Shown here piece by piece: positions 38,801-57,453 of a stretch of 64,000 nt of DNA. The notes below the pieces were generated by a model. The model was not told the DNA's origin, made no database searches, and saw nothing but the letters and a program-made list of their open reading frames with translations. The DNA comes from Scylla paramamosain (lineage: Eukaryota; Arthropoda; Malacostraca; Decapoda; Portunidae): contig NC_087178.1 of assembly GCF_035594125.1 (NCBI RefSeq), positions 10,157,001 to 10,221,000 of the forward strand, given 5' to 3'. Position numbers and translations under genes: made by a program. Every line of letters starts with the position of its first letter. Positions within the stretch are counted from its first letter, which is position 1.

Positions 38801-41800
38801 ACAAAAGAACATTACGAGAAACGTGTATAATGAGTGTTTTATATAGTGTGTATATAGAGAAGTTTCTTATATACTAAAATGCTGAAATGCATGAATAACA
38901 CTTTTAATTGAGAAACAGAACTACCTTACCAAATGTGTGTATTTTGAGTGTTTTTCACATTCTTAGTTACGAAAATCTCAAATTACATGCGAAACTAGCT
39001 TTATGTGGGAAAAAAAAATATTACCAGAAAAGTGTCTTTTGATTTTTTTTGAGCGTGATATGCAACAAAGCACTAAAAAGCAGAACAATCACATTACATG
39101 GGAATAAAACCAACTTTTACGAAGAACTTGCCTTTGTGTTTTTTTTTTAACTCCTTACATACCAAAACGCTAAAACGCATGCAAAAACACCCTTTTATGA
39201 AGAAACAGAGTAACATTACCAAAAACATGTATTTTGACTGTTTTGGATCAAGTTATTTATAAAAAACGCTTAAATTCATTCAAAGAACCTTATGTTGGGA
39301 ATCGAAAGGACATTACGAGAAACGTGTATTATGAGTGTTTTTAAGTTCCTTAAGTACCAAAAAAGCTAAAACCCACAAATAAAACTCTTTATAGAGAAAA
39401 AAATAAATAAAATAATTTTTTTTTGTTATTCATCTTAATAGGTACTAAGATGCCAAAAATCTGGCAATATTCTTTGGGAATCGAAAACAAAATTATTGAA
39501 AACGTGTTTTTTCGGTGTTTTACGTAGAAAAACGGTAAATCGGACGGAAAGCAACCAATATGAAGAAATAGAATAACATTACCAAAAAGGTATATTTTCA
39601 GTGTTTTTGAGCTTGTTACCTAGAAAAAACGCGAAAATGAATGGAAAGCACTCCCTATTGGGAAAGAAAAGGTTATTACGAGAAACATCTATAATGAGTG
39701 TCTTATTATTTTCGGGTAAAAGAACTTCTGGTTCACAAGAACCACAAGGCAAAAAACGCAAAAAGTCGTGTATATAAAGAAGTTTCTTAGATACCAAAAT
39801 GCTGAAACTTATGAATAATAATCTTAATTGAGAAACAGAACAACATTACCGAATGCGTGTATTTTTAGTGTTTTTTTTTTACATTGTTAGCAAAACCTCA
39901 AATAGCATGCGAAACTAGCTTTATGTGGGAAAAAAATTACTTTACCAGAAGTGTTTTTTGAGTGTTTTTGAGCCTGTTGCGCAATAAAGCACTAAAAAGC
40001 AGGGCAATTATATTACATTGGAATAAAACCAACTTTTACCAATAACTTGCCTTGAAGTGTTTTTCAGCTCCTTATATATCAAATCGCTAAAAAAACGCAT
40101 GCAAAACACTCCTTTATTGAGAAGCAGAATAACATTACCAAAAACACGTGTTTTGAGTGTTTTTTAACATGTTATCTATAAAAACGCTTAAATATATGCA
40201 AAGATCGCTATATTTGGAGAACGAAAGGATATTACGAGAAACGTGTATTATGGATGTTTTTTTAAGTTCCTTCAGTACCTAAAAGCTAAAACCCACAAAT
40301 AACACTTTATTTAAAAAAAAAATAATGAACAAAAAAAAATGTTTTTTTTTTTTATTATTCATCCTTATAGGTACCGAGATGCCAAAATTCTGCCAAAATT
40401 CAGGGAATTTATGTGGAAAAAAGAGCATTACCAAAAAAGTTAATTATAGCTTTTTTTTCGGATTGTTATGTACCAAACCCTAAAGTGCATGCAAAGACAC
40501 CTATATAGGGAAGTTAAACGATTTTAACAGAAACCTGTCTTTTCAGTGTTTTCATCATGTTATGCACCAAAACGATAAATAATATGGAAGTCAGTCAATA
40601 TGTGAAACCAAAACAAAATTACTGAAAACGTGTCTTTACGTAGAAAAACACTAAAGCGGATGCAAACCAACCTATATGATGAAATAGAATAACATTACCA
40701 AAAATATATATTTTGAGTGTTTTTGAGCTTGTTACCAACAAAAAATGCAAAAATGGATGTAAAGTACTCTATATTAGGAAACAAAAGGACATTACGAGAA
40801 ACGTGTATAATGAGTGTTTTATAGTTTTCAAAGAACCACAAGGCAATAAACGCAAAAACTCGTGTATATAGAGAAATTTCTTACATACCGAAATGATGAA
40901 ATGCATGAATAACACTTTTAATCGATAAAGAGAATTACCTTACCAAATTGTGTATTTTGAGCGTTTTTTGCATTCTTTGTTACGAAAATGCCAAATTACA
41001 TGCGAAACTACCTTCATGTGGGAAGAAAAATGACATTACCAAAAAAGTGTCTTTTTAGTGTTTTTGAGCGTGATATGCAAAAAAACACTAAAAAGCAGAA
41101 CAATCACATTACATGGGAATAAAACCAATTTTTACGAAGAACTTGCCTTTAAGTGTTTTTTAACTCCTTACATACCAAATCGCTAAAACGCATGCAAAAC
41201 ACCCTTTATGGAGAAACAGAATAATTTTACCAAAACATGTATTTTGAGTGTTTTTGATCATGTAACCTATAAAAAAGAATAAATACATGTAAAGAACCCT
41301 ATGTTTGTATAACAAAAGGACATTACGAAAATCGTGTATTATGAGTGTTTTTAAGTTACTCAAGTACCAAAAAGATAAAACCCACAAATAACACTCTTTA
41401 TAGAGAGAAATTTTTTTTTTTTTGTTATTCATCTTCATAGGTACCGAGATGCCAAAATTCTGGCAAAATTAATGGAAATCAAACCATGAAGTGTATGCAA
41501 ATCCACCTAAATGGGGAAATTACACGACTTCACCAGAAACCTGTCTTTTGAGTGTTTTTCAGCAATTTCAATAATATTACTGAAAACGTGTCTTTTCAGT
41601 GATTTACGTAGAAAAACGCTAAAACGGATGTAAACCAACCAATATGAAGAAATATATTTTAATGTGTTTTTGAGCTTGTTACCTACAAAAAATGCAAAAA
41701 TGGATGGAAAGCACTTTATATTGGCAAAGAAAAGGACATTACGAGAAACGTGTATGAGTGTTTTATAGTTTGACAAGAACCACAAGGTAAAAAGCTCAAA

Positions 41801-43255
41801 AACTCGTGTATATAAAGAAGTTTCTTACATACCAAAAAGCTGAAACTCATGAATAACACTTTTAATTTTGAAACAGAAATACCTTACCAAATGTGTGTAT
41901 TAGAAAAGTTTCTTACATAACAAAATGCTGGAACTCATGAATAACACTTTTAATTAAGAAATAGAACAACCTTACTAAATGCCTGTTTTGATTTTTTTTT
42001 CACATTCTTAGTTAGCAAAACCCCAAATTCTGTGCAAAACTAGCTTCATGTGGGAAAAAAATGATATTATCAGAAAAGTGTCTTTTCAGTGTTTTTGAGC
42101 GTGTTAGGCAATAAAGCACTAAAAAGCAGGGTAATCACATTACATGGGAATAAAAACAACTTTTACCAAGAACTTCCCTTTAATTGTTTTTGAGCTCATT
42201 ACATTCCTTAAGTTCCAAAAATTTAAAACCCACAATTAACACTTTATTTAGAAAAAAAAGTAAGAAAATAAAAAAATATGATTTTTTTTTTTTTTGTTAT
42301 TCATCTTCATACGTACCGAGATGCCAATATTCTGGAAAAATTCAGGGTAATTCAGGGTAAAAGAAAATTATCAAAAAAGTTCATTTTAGTTTTTTTTTGG
42401 AGTGTTATATACCAAATCCTAAAGTGCATCCAAAGACTCATATATGAGGAAATTAAACGACCTTACCAGAAATCTGTTTTTTTAGTGTTTATCAGCATGT
42501 TAGGCACCAAAACGATAAATAATAAGGAACTCACTCTATATGAGAATCCAAAACAAATTTGCTGAAAACGTGTTTTTTCAGTGTTTTACGTAGAAAAACG
42601 CTAAAACGGATGCAAAACAACCAATATCAAGAAATAGAAAAACATTACCAAAAAGGTATATTTTACGTGTTTTTGAGCTTGTTACCTACAAAAAAAAAAC
42701 GGGAAAATTGATGCAAAGCACTCTATATTAGAAAACAAAAGGACTTTGCAAGAAAAGTGTATAATGAGTTTTTTTATAGTTCAAACGTACCAAAAGGCAA
42801 AAAACACAAAAACTCGTGTATATGGAGGTTCCTAGATACCAAAATGCTGAAACTTATGAATAACACTCTTAATTCTCAAACAGAACAACGTTACTAAATG
42901 CATGCATTTTGATTGCTTTTCATATTCTTAGTTACCAAAACCCCAAATTGCATACAAAACCACCTTTATGTGAGAAAAAAATGACATTACCAGTAAAGTG
43001 TCTTTTAAGTGTTTTCGAGCGTGATATGCAATAAAGCACTAAAAAGCGGGGAATCATATTACACTGGAATAACACCAATTTATACCAAAACCTTGCCTTT
43101 AAGTGTTTTTGAGCTCCTTATATAACAAACCGCTAAAACGCATGCAAAACAAACTTTATGGAGAAACAGAATAACATTACCAAAAACATGTATTTTGAGT
43201 GTTTTTGATCATGTTATTTATAAAAACGCTTAAATACATGCAAAGAACATTATGT
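35894..43255 (-). repeat. Outer right arm of the large imperfect palindrome
   Basis: Mirror of 4,534-11,868, joined to the inner arm without the 8.2 kb that separates the two on the left. It ends at about 43,255, where the mirror of the monomer 1 flank at 4,534 (AACATTATGTTT) runs into TTGAGTGTTTTTGAGCGTG of another monomer 3. The shared truncated monomers make the pairing specific rather than a generic satellite match. Confidence 0.8.
39267..40187 (-). repeat. Short HOR variant (type A), copy 5
   Basis: Mirror of the type A unit at 7,569-8,462. The hairpin is at 39,725-39,748 (CTTCTGGTTC against GAACCACAAG) and the monomer 7/10 fusion near 39,468-39,485. The same unit has a direct relative at 62,316-63,238. 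Confidence 0.8.
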
Positions 43256-46200
43256 TTTTTGAGTGTTTTTGAGCGTGTTAGGCAATAAAGCACTAAAAAG
43301 CAGGGTAATAACATTACATGGGAATAAAAACAACTTTTACCAAGAACTTGTCTTTAAGTGTTTTTTAGCTCATTACATACCAAAACGCTAAAACGCATGC
43401 AAAACACCTTTTATGGAGAAACAGAATATAATTACCAAAAACATATATTTTAAGGGTTTAGATCATATTATCTATAAAAACGCTTAAATACATACAAAGA
43501 ACCTTATGTTTGCGAAACGAAAGGACATTAAGAGAAATGTGTATTATAAGTGTTTTTAAGTTCCTTAAGTACCAAAAAGTTAAAACCCACAAATAACACT
43601 CTTTATTTAAAAAAAAAAAATATTAGAAAATAAAAAAAAATAGGAATTTTTCTTTTTTGTTATTCATCTTCATTAGGTACCGAGATTCCAAACTTCTGGG
43701 AAAATCCAGGGCTATTATATAATAAAAGAAAATTTAAAAAAAGTTAATTTTAGCTTTTTTTTCGGACTTTTATACCAAACCCTAAAGTGCATCCAAAGAC
43801 TCCTATATGAGGAAATTAAACGACCTTACCAGAAATCTGTTTTTTGAGTGTTTTTTCAGCATGTTAGGCACAAAAACGATAAATAATAAGGAACTCACTC
43901 TATATGGGAATCCAAAACAAAATTGCTGAAAACGTGTCTTTTCAGTGTTTTACGTAGAAAAACGCTGAAACAGATGCAAACCAACCAAAATCAAGAAATA
44001 GAAAAACATTACCAAAAAAGTATATTTTGAGTTTTTTTGAGCTTGTTACCTACAAAAAAACGGGAAAATTGATGCAAACCACTCTATATAAGAAAACAGA
44101 AGGACTTTGCAAGAAAAGTGTATAATGAGTTTTTTATAGTTCAAACGAACCAAAAGGCAAAAAACTAAAAACTCGTGTATATGGAGAATGTTCCTAGATA
44201 CCAAAATGCTGAAACTCATGAATAACACTCTTAATTGAGGAACAGAACAACCTTACTAAATGCGTGTATTTTGCGAGCTTTTCACATTCTTAGTTATCAA
44301 AACCCCAAATTGCATACGAAACCATCTTTATGTGAGGAAAAAAATGACATTAACAGAAAAGCGTCTTTTAAGTGTTTTTAAACGTGATAGGCAATAAAGC
44401 ACTAAAAAGCACGGCAATCATATTACATTGGAATAACACCAATTTATACCAAAAAACTTGCCTTTAAGTGTTTTGAGCTCCTTATATAACAAACGGCTAA
44501 AACGCATGCAAAAGAAACTTTATGGAGAAACAGAATAGCATTACCAAAAACATATATTTTGAGCGTTTTTAATCATGTTATCTATAAAATCGTTTAAATA
44601 CATGCAAAGAATATTATGTTTGGGAAAGAAAAGGACATTACGAGAAACGTGTATTATGAGTGTTTTTTTAAGTTCCTTCAGTAACAAAAAGTTAAAACCC
44701 ACAAATAACTTTCTTTATTTAGAAAAAAAAATATAAAAATAAAAAAAATTGGAATTTTTTTTTGTTATTCATCTTCATAGTACCGAGATGCCGAAATTGT
44801 GGGAAACTTCAGGGAAATCGAGTGAAAAAACAATATTATCAAAAAAGTTAATTTCAGCTTTTTTTTTCGAACCGTTATGTACCAAACCCTAAAGTGCATA
44901 TAAAAGACTCCTATATGAAGAAATTTAACGACCTTAGCAAAAATCTGTGTTTTGAGTGTTTTTTAGCATGTTAAGCACCAAAACGATAAATAATAAGGAA
45001 CTCACCTCTATATGGGAATCCAAAACAAAGTTACTGAAAACGTGTCTTCTCAGTGTTTTACGTAGAAAAACACTAAAACGGATGCAAAGCAACCAATATC
45101 AAGGAATAGAAAAACGTAACTAAAAAGGTATATTTTCAGTGTTTTTGAGCTTATTACCTACAAAAAACGCGAAAATTGATGCAAAGCACTCTATATTGGT
45201 AAACAAAAGGACATTGCATTGTATAATGATTGTTTTATAGTTCAAAAGAACCACAAGGCAAAAAACGCAAAATCTCGTGTATATGGAGAGGTTTCTTAGA
45301 TACAAAAATGCTAAAACTCATGTATAACACTCCTAATTGAGAAACAGAACAACCTTAATAAATACGTGTATTTTGAGTGCTTTTCACATTCTAAGTTATA
45401 AAAACCCCAATTTGCATAGGAAAATAGATTTGTGGGAAAAAAAATGACTTTACCAGAAAAGTGTCTTTTAAGTGTTTTTGAGCGTGATAGGCAATAAAGC
45501 ACTAATAAGGAGGGCAATCACATTACATTGTAGGAAAACGAATTTTTACCAAGAACTTGCCTTTAAGTGTTTTTGAGCTCCTTATATACCAAAACACTAA
45601 AACGCCTGCAAAACACTCTTTATGGTGAAACATAATAATATTACCAAAAACATATATTTTGAGTGTATTTGATTATGTTACCAATGAAAACGTTTAAATA
45701 CATGCAAAGAACACTATTTTTAGGAAACGAAAGGAGATTACGAGAAACGTGTATTATGAGTGTTTTTAAGCTCATTAATTACGAAAAAGCTAAAAGCCAC
45801 AAATAACACTCTTTATTGAGAAACAATAAATAAATAAAAAAAATACGATATTTTTTTTTCTTTCTTATTCATCTTCACAGGTACCGAGATGCCAAAATTC
45901 GGCCAAATTCAGGAAATTATGTGAAATAAGAACATTACAAAAAAGTTAAATTTAGCTTTTTTTTCGGACTATTATGTACCAAACCCCTAAAGTGCATGCA
46001 AAGCCACCTATATGGGGAAATTAAACGTTTTTGCCAGGAAACGGTATTATGAGTGTTTTTCAGCATCTTAGGAACCAACACGATAAATAACATGAAAGTC
46101 AATCTATATGGGAATCCAAAACAATATTACTAAAAACGTGTCTTTTCGGTGCTTTACGTTGAAAAACGCTAAAACGGATGCAAATCAACCAATATGAAGG

Positions 46201-46310
46201 AATAAAATAACATTACCAAAAAGGTATATTTTGAGTGTTTTTGAAATTGTTACTTACAAAAAACACGAAAATGGATGGAAAGCACTCTATATTGGGACAC
46301 AAAAGGCACC
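43256..46310 (-). repeat. Displaced inverted copy of 17,650-20,700
   Basis: Paired positions sum to about 63,955-63,970: 45,120-45,305 with 18,650-18,835, 45,880 with 18,090, 44,200 with 19,760, 43,262 with 20,698. This segment mirrors part of what is missing at 35,893, but sits outside the outer arm. The right side has therefore been reordered as well as shortened. Its first 1.4 kb is also a close direct relative of 47,770-49,200. It ends near 46,305, where AAAAGGCACCAAAAAGCATG marks a jump between monomers. Confidence 0.75.
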
Positions 46311-46932
46311 AAAAAGCATGTTAGGCACCAAAACGATAAATAATATGAAAGTCACTCTATATGGAAATCCAAAACAAAATTACTGGAAACGTGTCTTTTA
46401 CAAGATTTACGTAGAAAAACGCTAAAACGGATGCAAACCAACCAATATGAAGAAATAGAATAACATTACCAAAAAATATATTTTGTGTTTTCTTGAGCTT
46501 GTTACATAAAAAAACGCGAAAATATATGCAAAGCATTCTATATAAGGAAAAAAAAACATAACGAGAAACGTGTATAATGATTATTTTATAGTTTCACCGG
46601 AATCACAAGGCAAAAAACGCAAAAACTCGACTATATGGAGAAGTTTCTAAGATACCAAAATACTGAAACTCATGAATAACACTCTTAATCAAGAAATAGA
46701 ACAACCTTACTAAAAGCGTGTATTATGAGTGTTTTTTTTATATTCTTAGTTACCAAAACTCCAAATTCCATGCGAAACTAGCTTTATGTGGGAAAAAAAA
46801 ATGACATTACCAGAAAAGTGTCTTTGAGTGTTTTTGAACGTGTTAGGCAGTAAAGCACTAAAAAACAGGGCAATCACATTACATGGGAATAAAACCAACT
46901 TTTACGAAGAACTTGCCTTTTAGTGTTTTTGA

Positions 46933-47388
46933 CACGCATTTAGTAAGGTTCCTCTGTTTCCCAATTAAGAGTGTTATTCATGAGTTTCAGCATATACACG
47001 AGTTTTTTGCGTTTTTTGCCTTGTGGTTTTTTTTGAACTATAAATTATTTATTATACACATTTCTCGCAATGTCCCTTTGTTTCCCAATATAGAGTGCTT
47101 TGTATCCATTTTCCCGTTTTTTTTGTAGGTAACAAGCTCAAAACACTCAAAATATACATTTTTGGTAATGTTTTTCTGCTTCTTGATATTGGTTGGTTTG
47201 TATCAGTTTTAGCGTTTTTCTACGTAAAACACTGAAAAAGACACGTTTTCACTAATTTTCTTTTTGATTCCCACATAGAGTGAGTTCCTTATTATTTATA
47301 GTTTTGGTGTCTAACATTCTGAAAAAAACACTCAAAAGACAGATTTCTGGTAAGGTCTTTAATTTCCTCATATGGGAAGCTTTGCATG
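46933..47388 (+). repeat. Flipped cassette, copy 3
   Basis: Plus-strand monomers 4 to 9 within minus-strand array, about 456 bp. The left junction TTTTTGA|CACGCATTTAG is identical to that of copy 2. The right junction is AGCTTTGCATG|TCTTTTCAG. The flanks (46,310-46,932 and 47,389-47,760) also match the flanks of the other cassettes, so a larger block of about 1.4 kb has been copied. Confidence 0.83.
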
Positions 47389-50300
47389 TCTTTTCAGTGT
47401 TTTTGAACATGTTACGGAATAAACCATTAAAAGCCAGGGCAATCACATTACATGGGAATTAAACCAAATTTTACCAAAAACTTGCCTTTAAATGTTTTTG
47501 AACTCCTTACGTACCAAAACGCTAAAACGCATGTAAAATACATTTTATGGAGAAACAGAATTACATTACCAAATATATGTATTTTGAGTGTTTTTGATAA
47601 TGATATCTATAAAAACGCTTAAATACATGCAAAGAACCTTATGTTTGGGAAACGAAAGAACATTACGAGAAACGTGTATTATGAGTGATTTTTAAGTTCT
47701 TTCAGTACCAAAAACCTAAAACCCACAAATAACACTCATTAGAAAATATAATCAGAAAATATTAAAAGAAAAGTGTCTTTTGAGTGTTTTTGAGCGTGTT
47801 AGGCAATAAAGCACTAAAAAGCAGGATAATCACATTACATGGGAATAAAAACAACGTTTACCAAGAACTTGCCTTTAAATGTTTTTCAGCTCATTACATA
47901 CCAAAACGCTAAAACGCATGCAAAAGTCCTTTTATGGAGAAACAGAATAAAATTACCAAAAACATAAATTTTGAGGGTTTTCATCATGTTATCTATAATA
48001 ACGCTTAAATACATACAAAGAACCTTAAGTTTGCGAAACGAAAGGACATTACGAGAAATGTGTATTATAAGTGTTTTTAAGTTGCTTAAGTACCAAAAAG
48101 TTAAAACCCACAAATAACACTTTATTTAGAAACAAAGTAAGAAAATAAAAAAAATAGGATTTTTTTTTATTTGTTATTCATCTTCATAGGTACCGAGATG
48201 TCAAAATTCTGGGAAAATTCAGGGCTATTATATGATAAAAGAAAATTATTAAAAATGTTAAGTTTAGCTTTTTTTTTTGGACTGTTATATACCAAACCAT
48301 AAATTGCATCCAAAGACTCCTATATGAAGAAATTAAACGACCTTACCAGAAATCTATTTTTTGAGTGTTTTGCAGCATGTTAGGCAACAAAACGATAAAT
48401 AATAAGGAACTCACTCTATATGAGAATCCAAAACAAAATTGCTCAAAACGTGTCTTTTCAGTGTTTTACGTAGAAAAACCCTAAAACGGATTGAAACCAA
48501 CCAATATCAAGAAATAGAAAAACATTACCAAAAAGGTATATTTTGAGTGTTTTTGAGCTTGTTACCTACAAAAAAACGGGAAAATTGATGCAAAGCACTC
48601 TATATTAGAAAAGAAAAGGACTTTGCAAGAAAATTGTATAATGAGTTTTTATAGTTCAAACGAACCAAAATGCAAAAACCACAAAAACTCGTGGATATGG
48701 AGTAGGTTCCTAGATACCAAAATGCTGAAACTCATAAATAACACTCTTAATTGAGAAACAGAACAACCTTACTAAATGCGTGTATATTGAGTGCTTTTCA
48801 CATTCTTAGTTACCAAAAATCCCAAATTGCATGCAAAACCACCTTTATGTGAGAAAAAAAATGACATTTCCAGAAAAGTGTCTTTTAAGTGTTTTTCAGC
48901 GTGAGACGCAATAAAGCACTAAAAAGCAGGGCAATCATATTACATTGGAATAACACCAATTTATACCAAAAACTTGCCTTTAAGTGTTTTTCAGCACCTT
49001 ATATAACAAACCGCTAAAAACGCATGCAAAACAAACTTTATGGAGAAGCAAAATAACATTACCAAAAACATGTATTTTGAGTGTTTTTGATCATGTTATC
49101 TATAAAAACGCTTAAATACATGCAAAGAACATTATGTTTGGGAAACAAAAGTACATTACGAGAAACGTGTATTATGAGTGTTTTTTTTAAGTTCCTTAAG
49201 TACCAAAAAGCTAAAACCCACAATATCACTCTTTATTTAGAAAATAAAAAATAAAAAAATAAAAAATAGGAATTTTTTTTTTGTTATTCATCTTCATAGG
49301 TACCGAGATGACAAAATTCTGGGAAAATCCAGGGCAATCATATGATAAAACAATATTATCAAAAAGTTAATTTCAGCTTTTTTTTTTCGGACTGTTATGT
49401 ACCAAACCCTAAAGTGCATGCAAAGCCTCCTATATAAGGAAATTAAACAACCTTACAAGAAATCTGTGTTTTGAGTGTTTTTTTTAGCATATTAGGCACC
49501 AAAACGATAAATAATAAGGAACTCACTCTATATAGGAATCCAAAACAAAGTTACTGAAAACGTGTCTTCTCAGTGTTTTACGTAGAAAAACGCTAAAACG
49601 GATGCAAAGCAACCAATATCAAGAAATAGAAAAACGTTACTAAAAAGGTATATTTTGAGTGTTTTTGACCTTGTTACCTACAAAAAACGCGAAAATTGAT
49701 GCAAAGCATTCTATATTGGGAAAGAAAAGGACTTTGCAAGAAAAGTGTATAATGAGTGTTTTATAGTTGAAAAGAACCACAAGGCAAAAAACGCAAAATC
49801 TCGTGTATATGGAGAGGTTTCCTAGATACCAAAATGCTAAAACTCATATATAACACACTTAATTGAGAAACAGAACAACCTTACTAAATGCATGTATTTT
49901 CAGTGCTTTTAACATTCTTAGTTAACAAAACCCCAAATTCCATGCGAAAATCGATTGTGGGAAAAAAAAAAAGACTTTACTAGAAAAGTGTCTTTTGAGT
50001 ATTTTTGAGCGTAATAGGCAATAAATCAATTAAAAGGAGAGCAATAAACGAATTTTTACCTAGAACTTGCCTTTAAGTGTTTTTGAGGTCCTTATATACC
50101 AGAACACTAAAACGCATGGAAAACAAACTTTATAGTGAAACAGAAAAAAATTACCAAAAACATGTATTTTCAGTAGATCATGTTACCAATAAAAACGCTT
50201 AAATACATGCAAAGAACCCTAATTTTGGGAAACGAAAGGACATTACGAGAAACGTGTATTATGAGTGTTTTTAAGTTCCTTTAGTACCAAAAAAGCTAAA

Positions 50301-52019
50301 ACCCAGAAATAACACTCTTTATAGAGAAAAAAAAAATAAATAAAGTACATATTTTTTTATTTTTGTTATTCATCTTCATAGGTACCAAGATGTCAAATTT
50401 CTGGCAAAATTCTTTGGGAATCGAAAAAAAAATTACTGAAAACGTGTCTTTTTGGTGTTTTACGTAGAAAAACGCTAAAACAGATGAAAACCAACCAATA
50501 TGGTGAAATACAATAACATAACCAAAGAGTGTTTTTGAGCTTGTTACCAACAAAATAAGCGAAAAAGGATGCAAAGCAGTACCTATTGGGAAAGAAAAGG
50601 ACATTACGAGAAACATGTATAATGATTGTCTTATTATTTTCGGGCAAAATAACTTTTCGTTCACAAGAACCACAAGGCAAAAAACGCAAAAACTCGTGTA
50701 TATAAAGAAGTTTCTTAGATACCAAAATGCTGAAACTCATGAATAACAATCTTAATTGAGAAACAGAACAACATTACCAAATGCATGTATTTTGAGAGTT
50801 TTTTTTTCACATTCTTCGCAAAACCCTAAATAGCATGCGAAACTAGTTTTATGTGGGAATAAATTACATTACTAGAAGTATCTTTTCAGTGTTTTTGAGC
50901 GTGTTAGGCAATAAAGCACTGAAAAGCAGGGCAATCATATTACAATGGAATAAAACTAACTTTTATCAAGAACTTGCCTTCAAGTGTTTTTCAGCTCCTT
51001 TTATACGAAATCGCTAAAACGCATGTAAAACACTCCTTTATGGAGAAGCAGAATAACATTATCAAAAACAAGTGTTTTGAGTGTTTTTTATCGTGTTACC
51101 TATAAAAACGCTTAAATACATGCAAAGATCCCCATATTTGGGAAACGAAAGGACATTACGAGAAATGTGTATTATGAATGTTTTTAAGTTCCTTAAGTAC
51201 CAAAACGTTAAAACCTACAAATAACACTTTATTAAGAAAATATAATAAATAAAAAAATAATATTTTTATATTTTGTTATTGATGTTCATAGGTACCAAGA
51301 TGCCAAAATTATGTTATGTTCCAAACCATAAAGTGTATGCAAAGCCACTTATCTGATAAAAATTTAACGACTTTACAAGAAACCTGTCTTTTGAGTGTTT
51401 TTCTGCATGTTAGGCACCAAAATGATAAATAATATGGAAGTCACTCTATATGGAAATCCAAAACAAAATTACTGAAAATGTGTCTTTTAAAAGATTTACG
51501 TAGAAAAACGCTAAAACGGATAGAAAACCAAGCAATATGAAGAAATAGAATAACATTACCAAAAAAGTATATTTTGTGTTTTTTAGCTTGTTACATAAAA
51601 AAAAACGCGAAAATGGATGCAAAACACTCTATATAAGAAAAAAGAGGACATAACGAGAAACGTGTATAATGAGTGTTTTATAGTTTTATCACAATCACAA
51701 GGCAAAAAAAGCAAATACTCGACTGTATGGAGAAGTTTTTAAGATACCAAAATACTGAAACTCATGAATAACACTCTTAATCAAGAAATAGAACAACCTT
51801 ACTAAATGCGTGTATTTTGAGTGTTTTTTTACTCTTAGTTACCAAAACTCCAAATTCCATGCGAAACTAGCTTTATGTGGGAAAAAAATGACATTACCAG
51901 AGAAGTGTCTTTGAGTGTTCTTGAGCGTATTAGACAATAAAGCACTAAAAAGCAGGGCAATCACATTGCATGGGAATAAAACCAACATTTACGAAGATTT
52001 TGTCTTTTAATGTTTTTGA
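47389..52019 (-). repeat. Satellite HOR array, minus orientation, between cassettes 3 and 4
   Basis: The part from about 48,100 to 52,015 mirrors the left end of the window, about 1,720-5,500, with pair sums near 53,630-53,665 (50,192 with 3,457; 49,104 with 4,558; 51,740 with 1,890). A private mark, CTCGACTGTATGGAGAAG at about 51,719, matches CTTCTCCATAGTCGAG at 1,870. The mirror copy has no trace of the 141-bp insertion at 1,570; the pairing ends before that point. Confidence 0.8.
50192..51108 (-). repeat. Short HOR variant (type A), copy 6
   Basis: Mirror of the type A unit at 2,558-3,457. The monomer 7/10 fusion is near 50,405-50,425 (AATTCTTTGGGAATCG). The hairpin is decayed (CTTTTCGTTC ACAA GAACCACAAG at about 50,653-50,676). 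Confidence 0.78.
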
Positions 52020-52480
52020 CACGCATTTAGTAAGGTTGCTGTGTTTCTCAATTAAGAGTGTTATTCATGAGTTTCAGCATTTTGGTATAAAGGAAACTTC
52101 TTCATATACACGAGTTTTTGCGTTTTTTGCCTTGTGTTTTTTTTAACTATAAAACATTCATTGTACACTTTTCTCGCAATATCCCTTTCTTTCCCAATAT
52201 AGAGTGCTTTTTATCAATTTTCGCTTTTTTTTGTAGGAAACAAGAACACAAACACTTAAAATATACATTTTTGGTAATGTTTTTCTGCTTCTTGATATTG
52301 GTTAGTTTATATTATTTTTAGCGTTTTTCTACGTAAAACACTTAGAAGAAACGTTTTAAGTAATTTTCTTTTGGATTCCCACTTAGAGTGAGTTCCTTAT
52401 TATTTATCGTTTTGGTGCCTAATATGCTGAAAAACACTCAGAATACATATTTCTTGTAAGGTCTTTAATTTCCTAATATG
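52020..52480 (+). repeat. Flipped cassette, copy 4
   Basis: About 461 bp of plus-strand monomers 4 to 9. The left junction is the same as in copies 2 and 3 (TTTTTGA|CACGCATTTAG). The right end is shortened: TTTCCTAATATG joins TTTGTGAGCGTG and the usual GGCTTTGCATG is lost. This copy therefore suffered a later small deletion at its junction. Confidence 0.82.
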
Positions 52481-57130
<4,650 letters not shown>

Positions 57131-57453
57131 CTTTTAGCGGTTTGTTACCTCAGAAGTAAAAAAAAACGTTTCTCGTAATATATCTTTTTTCCATTTAACC
57201 AAATAGGGTACTTGGAATGTATTTTGACGTTTTTCACGTAACAGCCTCAAAAACAATTAAAAAAACTTGTTTTTTGGTAATGTTATTCTGTTTCTCCATC
57301 AAGGGTGTTTTGCATGCGTTTTAGCGTTCTGGTACCTAAGTTGCTCAAAAATACTGAAAAGGGACATTTTTGTTGATGTTTTGTTTTCCATTGCAGTGTG
57401 ATTTCCATGCTTTTCATCGTTTTGGAGCTAAAACAGTGATAAACACTCAAAAG
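57131..57453 (+). repeat. Plus-strand monomers inside the duplication
   Basis: Three and a half monomers run on the plus strand, starting CCTTTTAGCGGTTTGTTACC and ending CACTCAAAAGAC. They are of the loose, non-HOR kind (for example GATGTTTTGTTTTCCATTGC) and resemble the sequence that follows after 58,875. This is the duplicated piece of the monomeric domain. Confidence 0.8.

Larger units (their letters stand above)
33034..46932 (-). repeat. Satellite HOR array, minus orientation, main right block
   Basis: Long minus-strand array. The monomer 1 anchor appears as AAAAACGCTTAAATAC near 33,264, 34,378, 35,486, 37,358, 38,442, 39,267, 40,187, 43,224, 43,480, 44,592 and 45,690. It is decayed or missing near 36,250 and 41,275. 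A exceeds T on this strand, the opposite of the left block. Irregular spacing reflects block joins at 35,893, 43,255 and 46,310. Confidence 0.88.
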
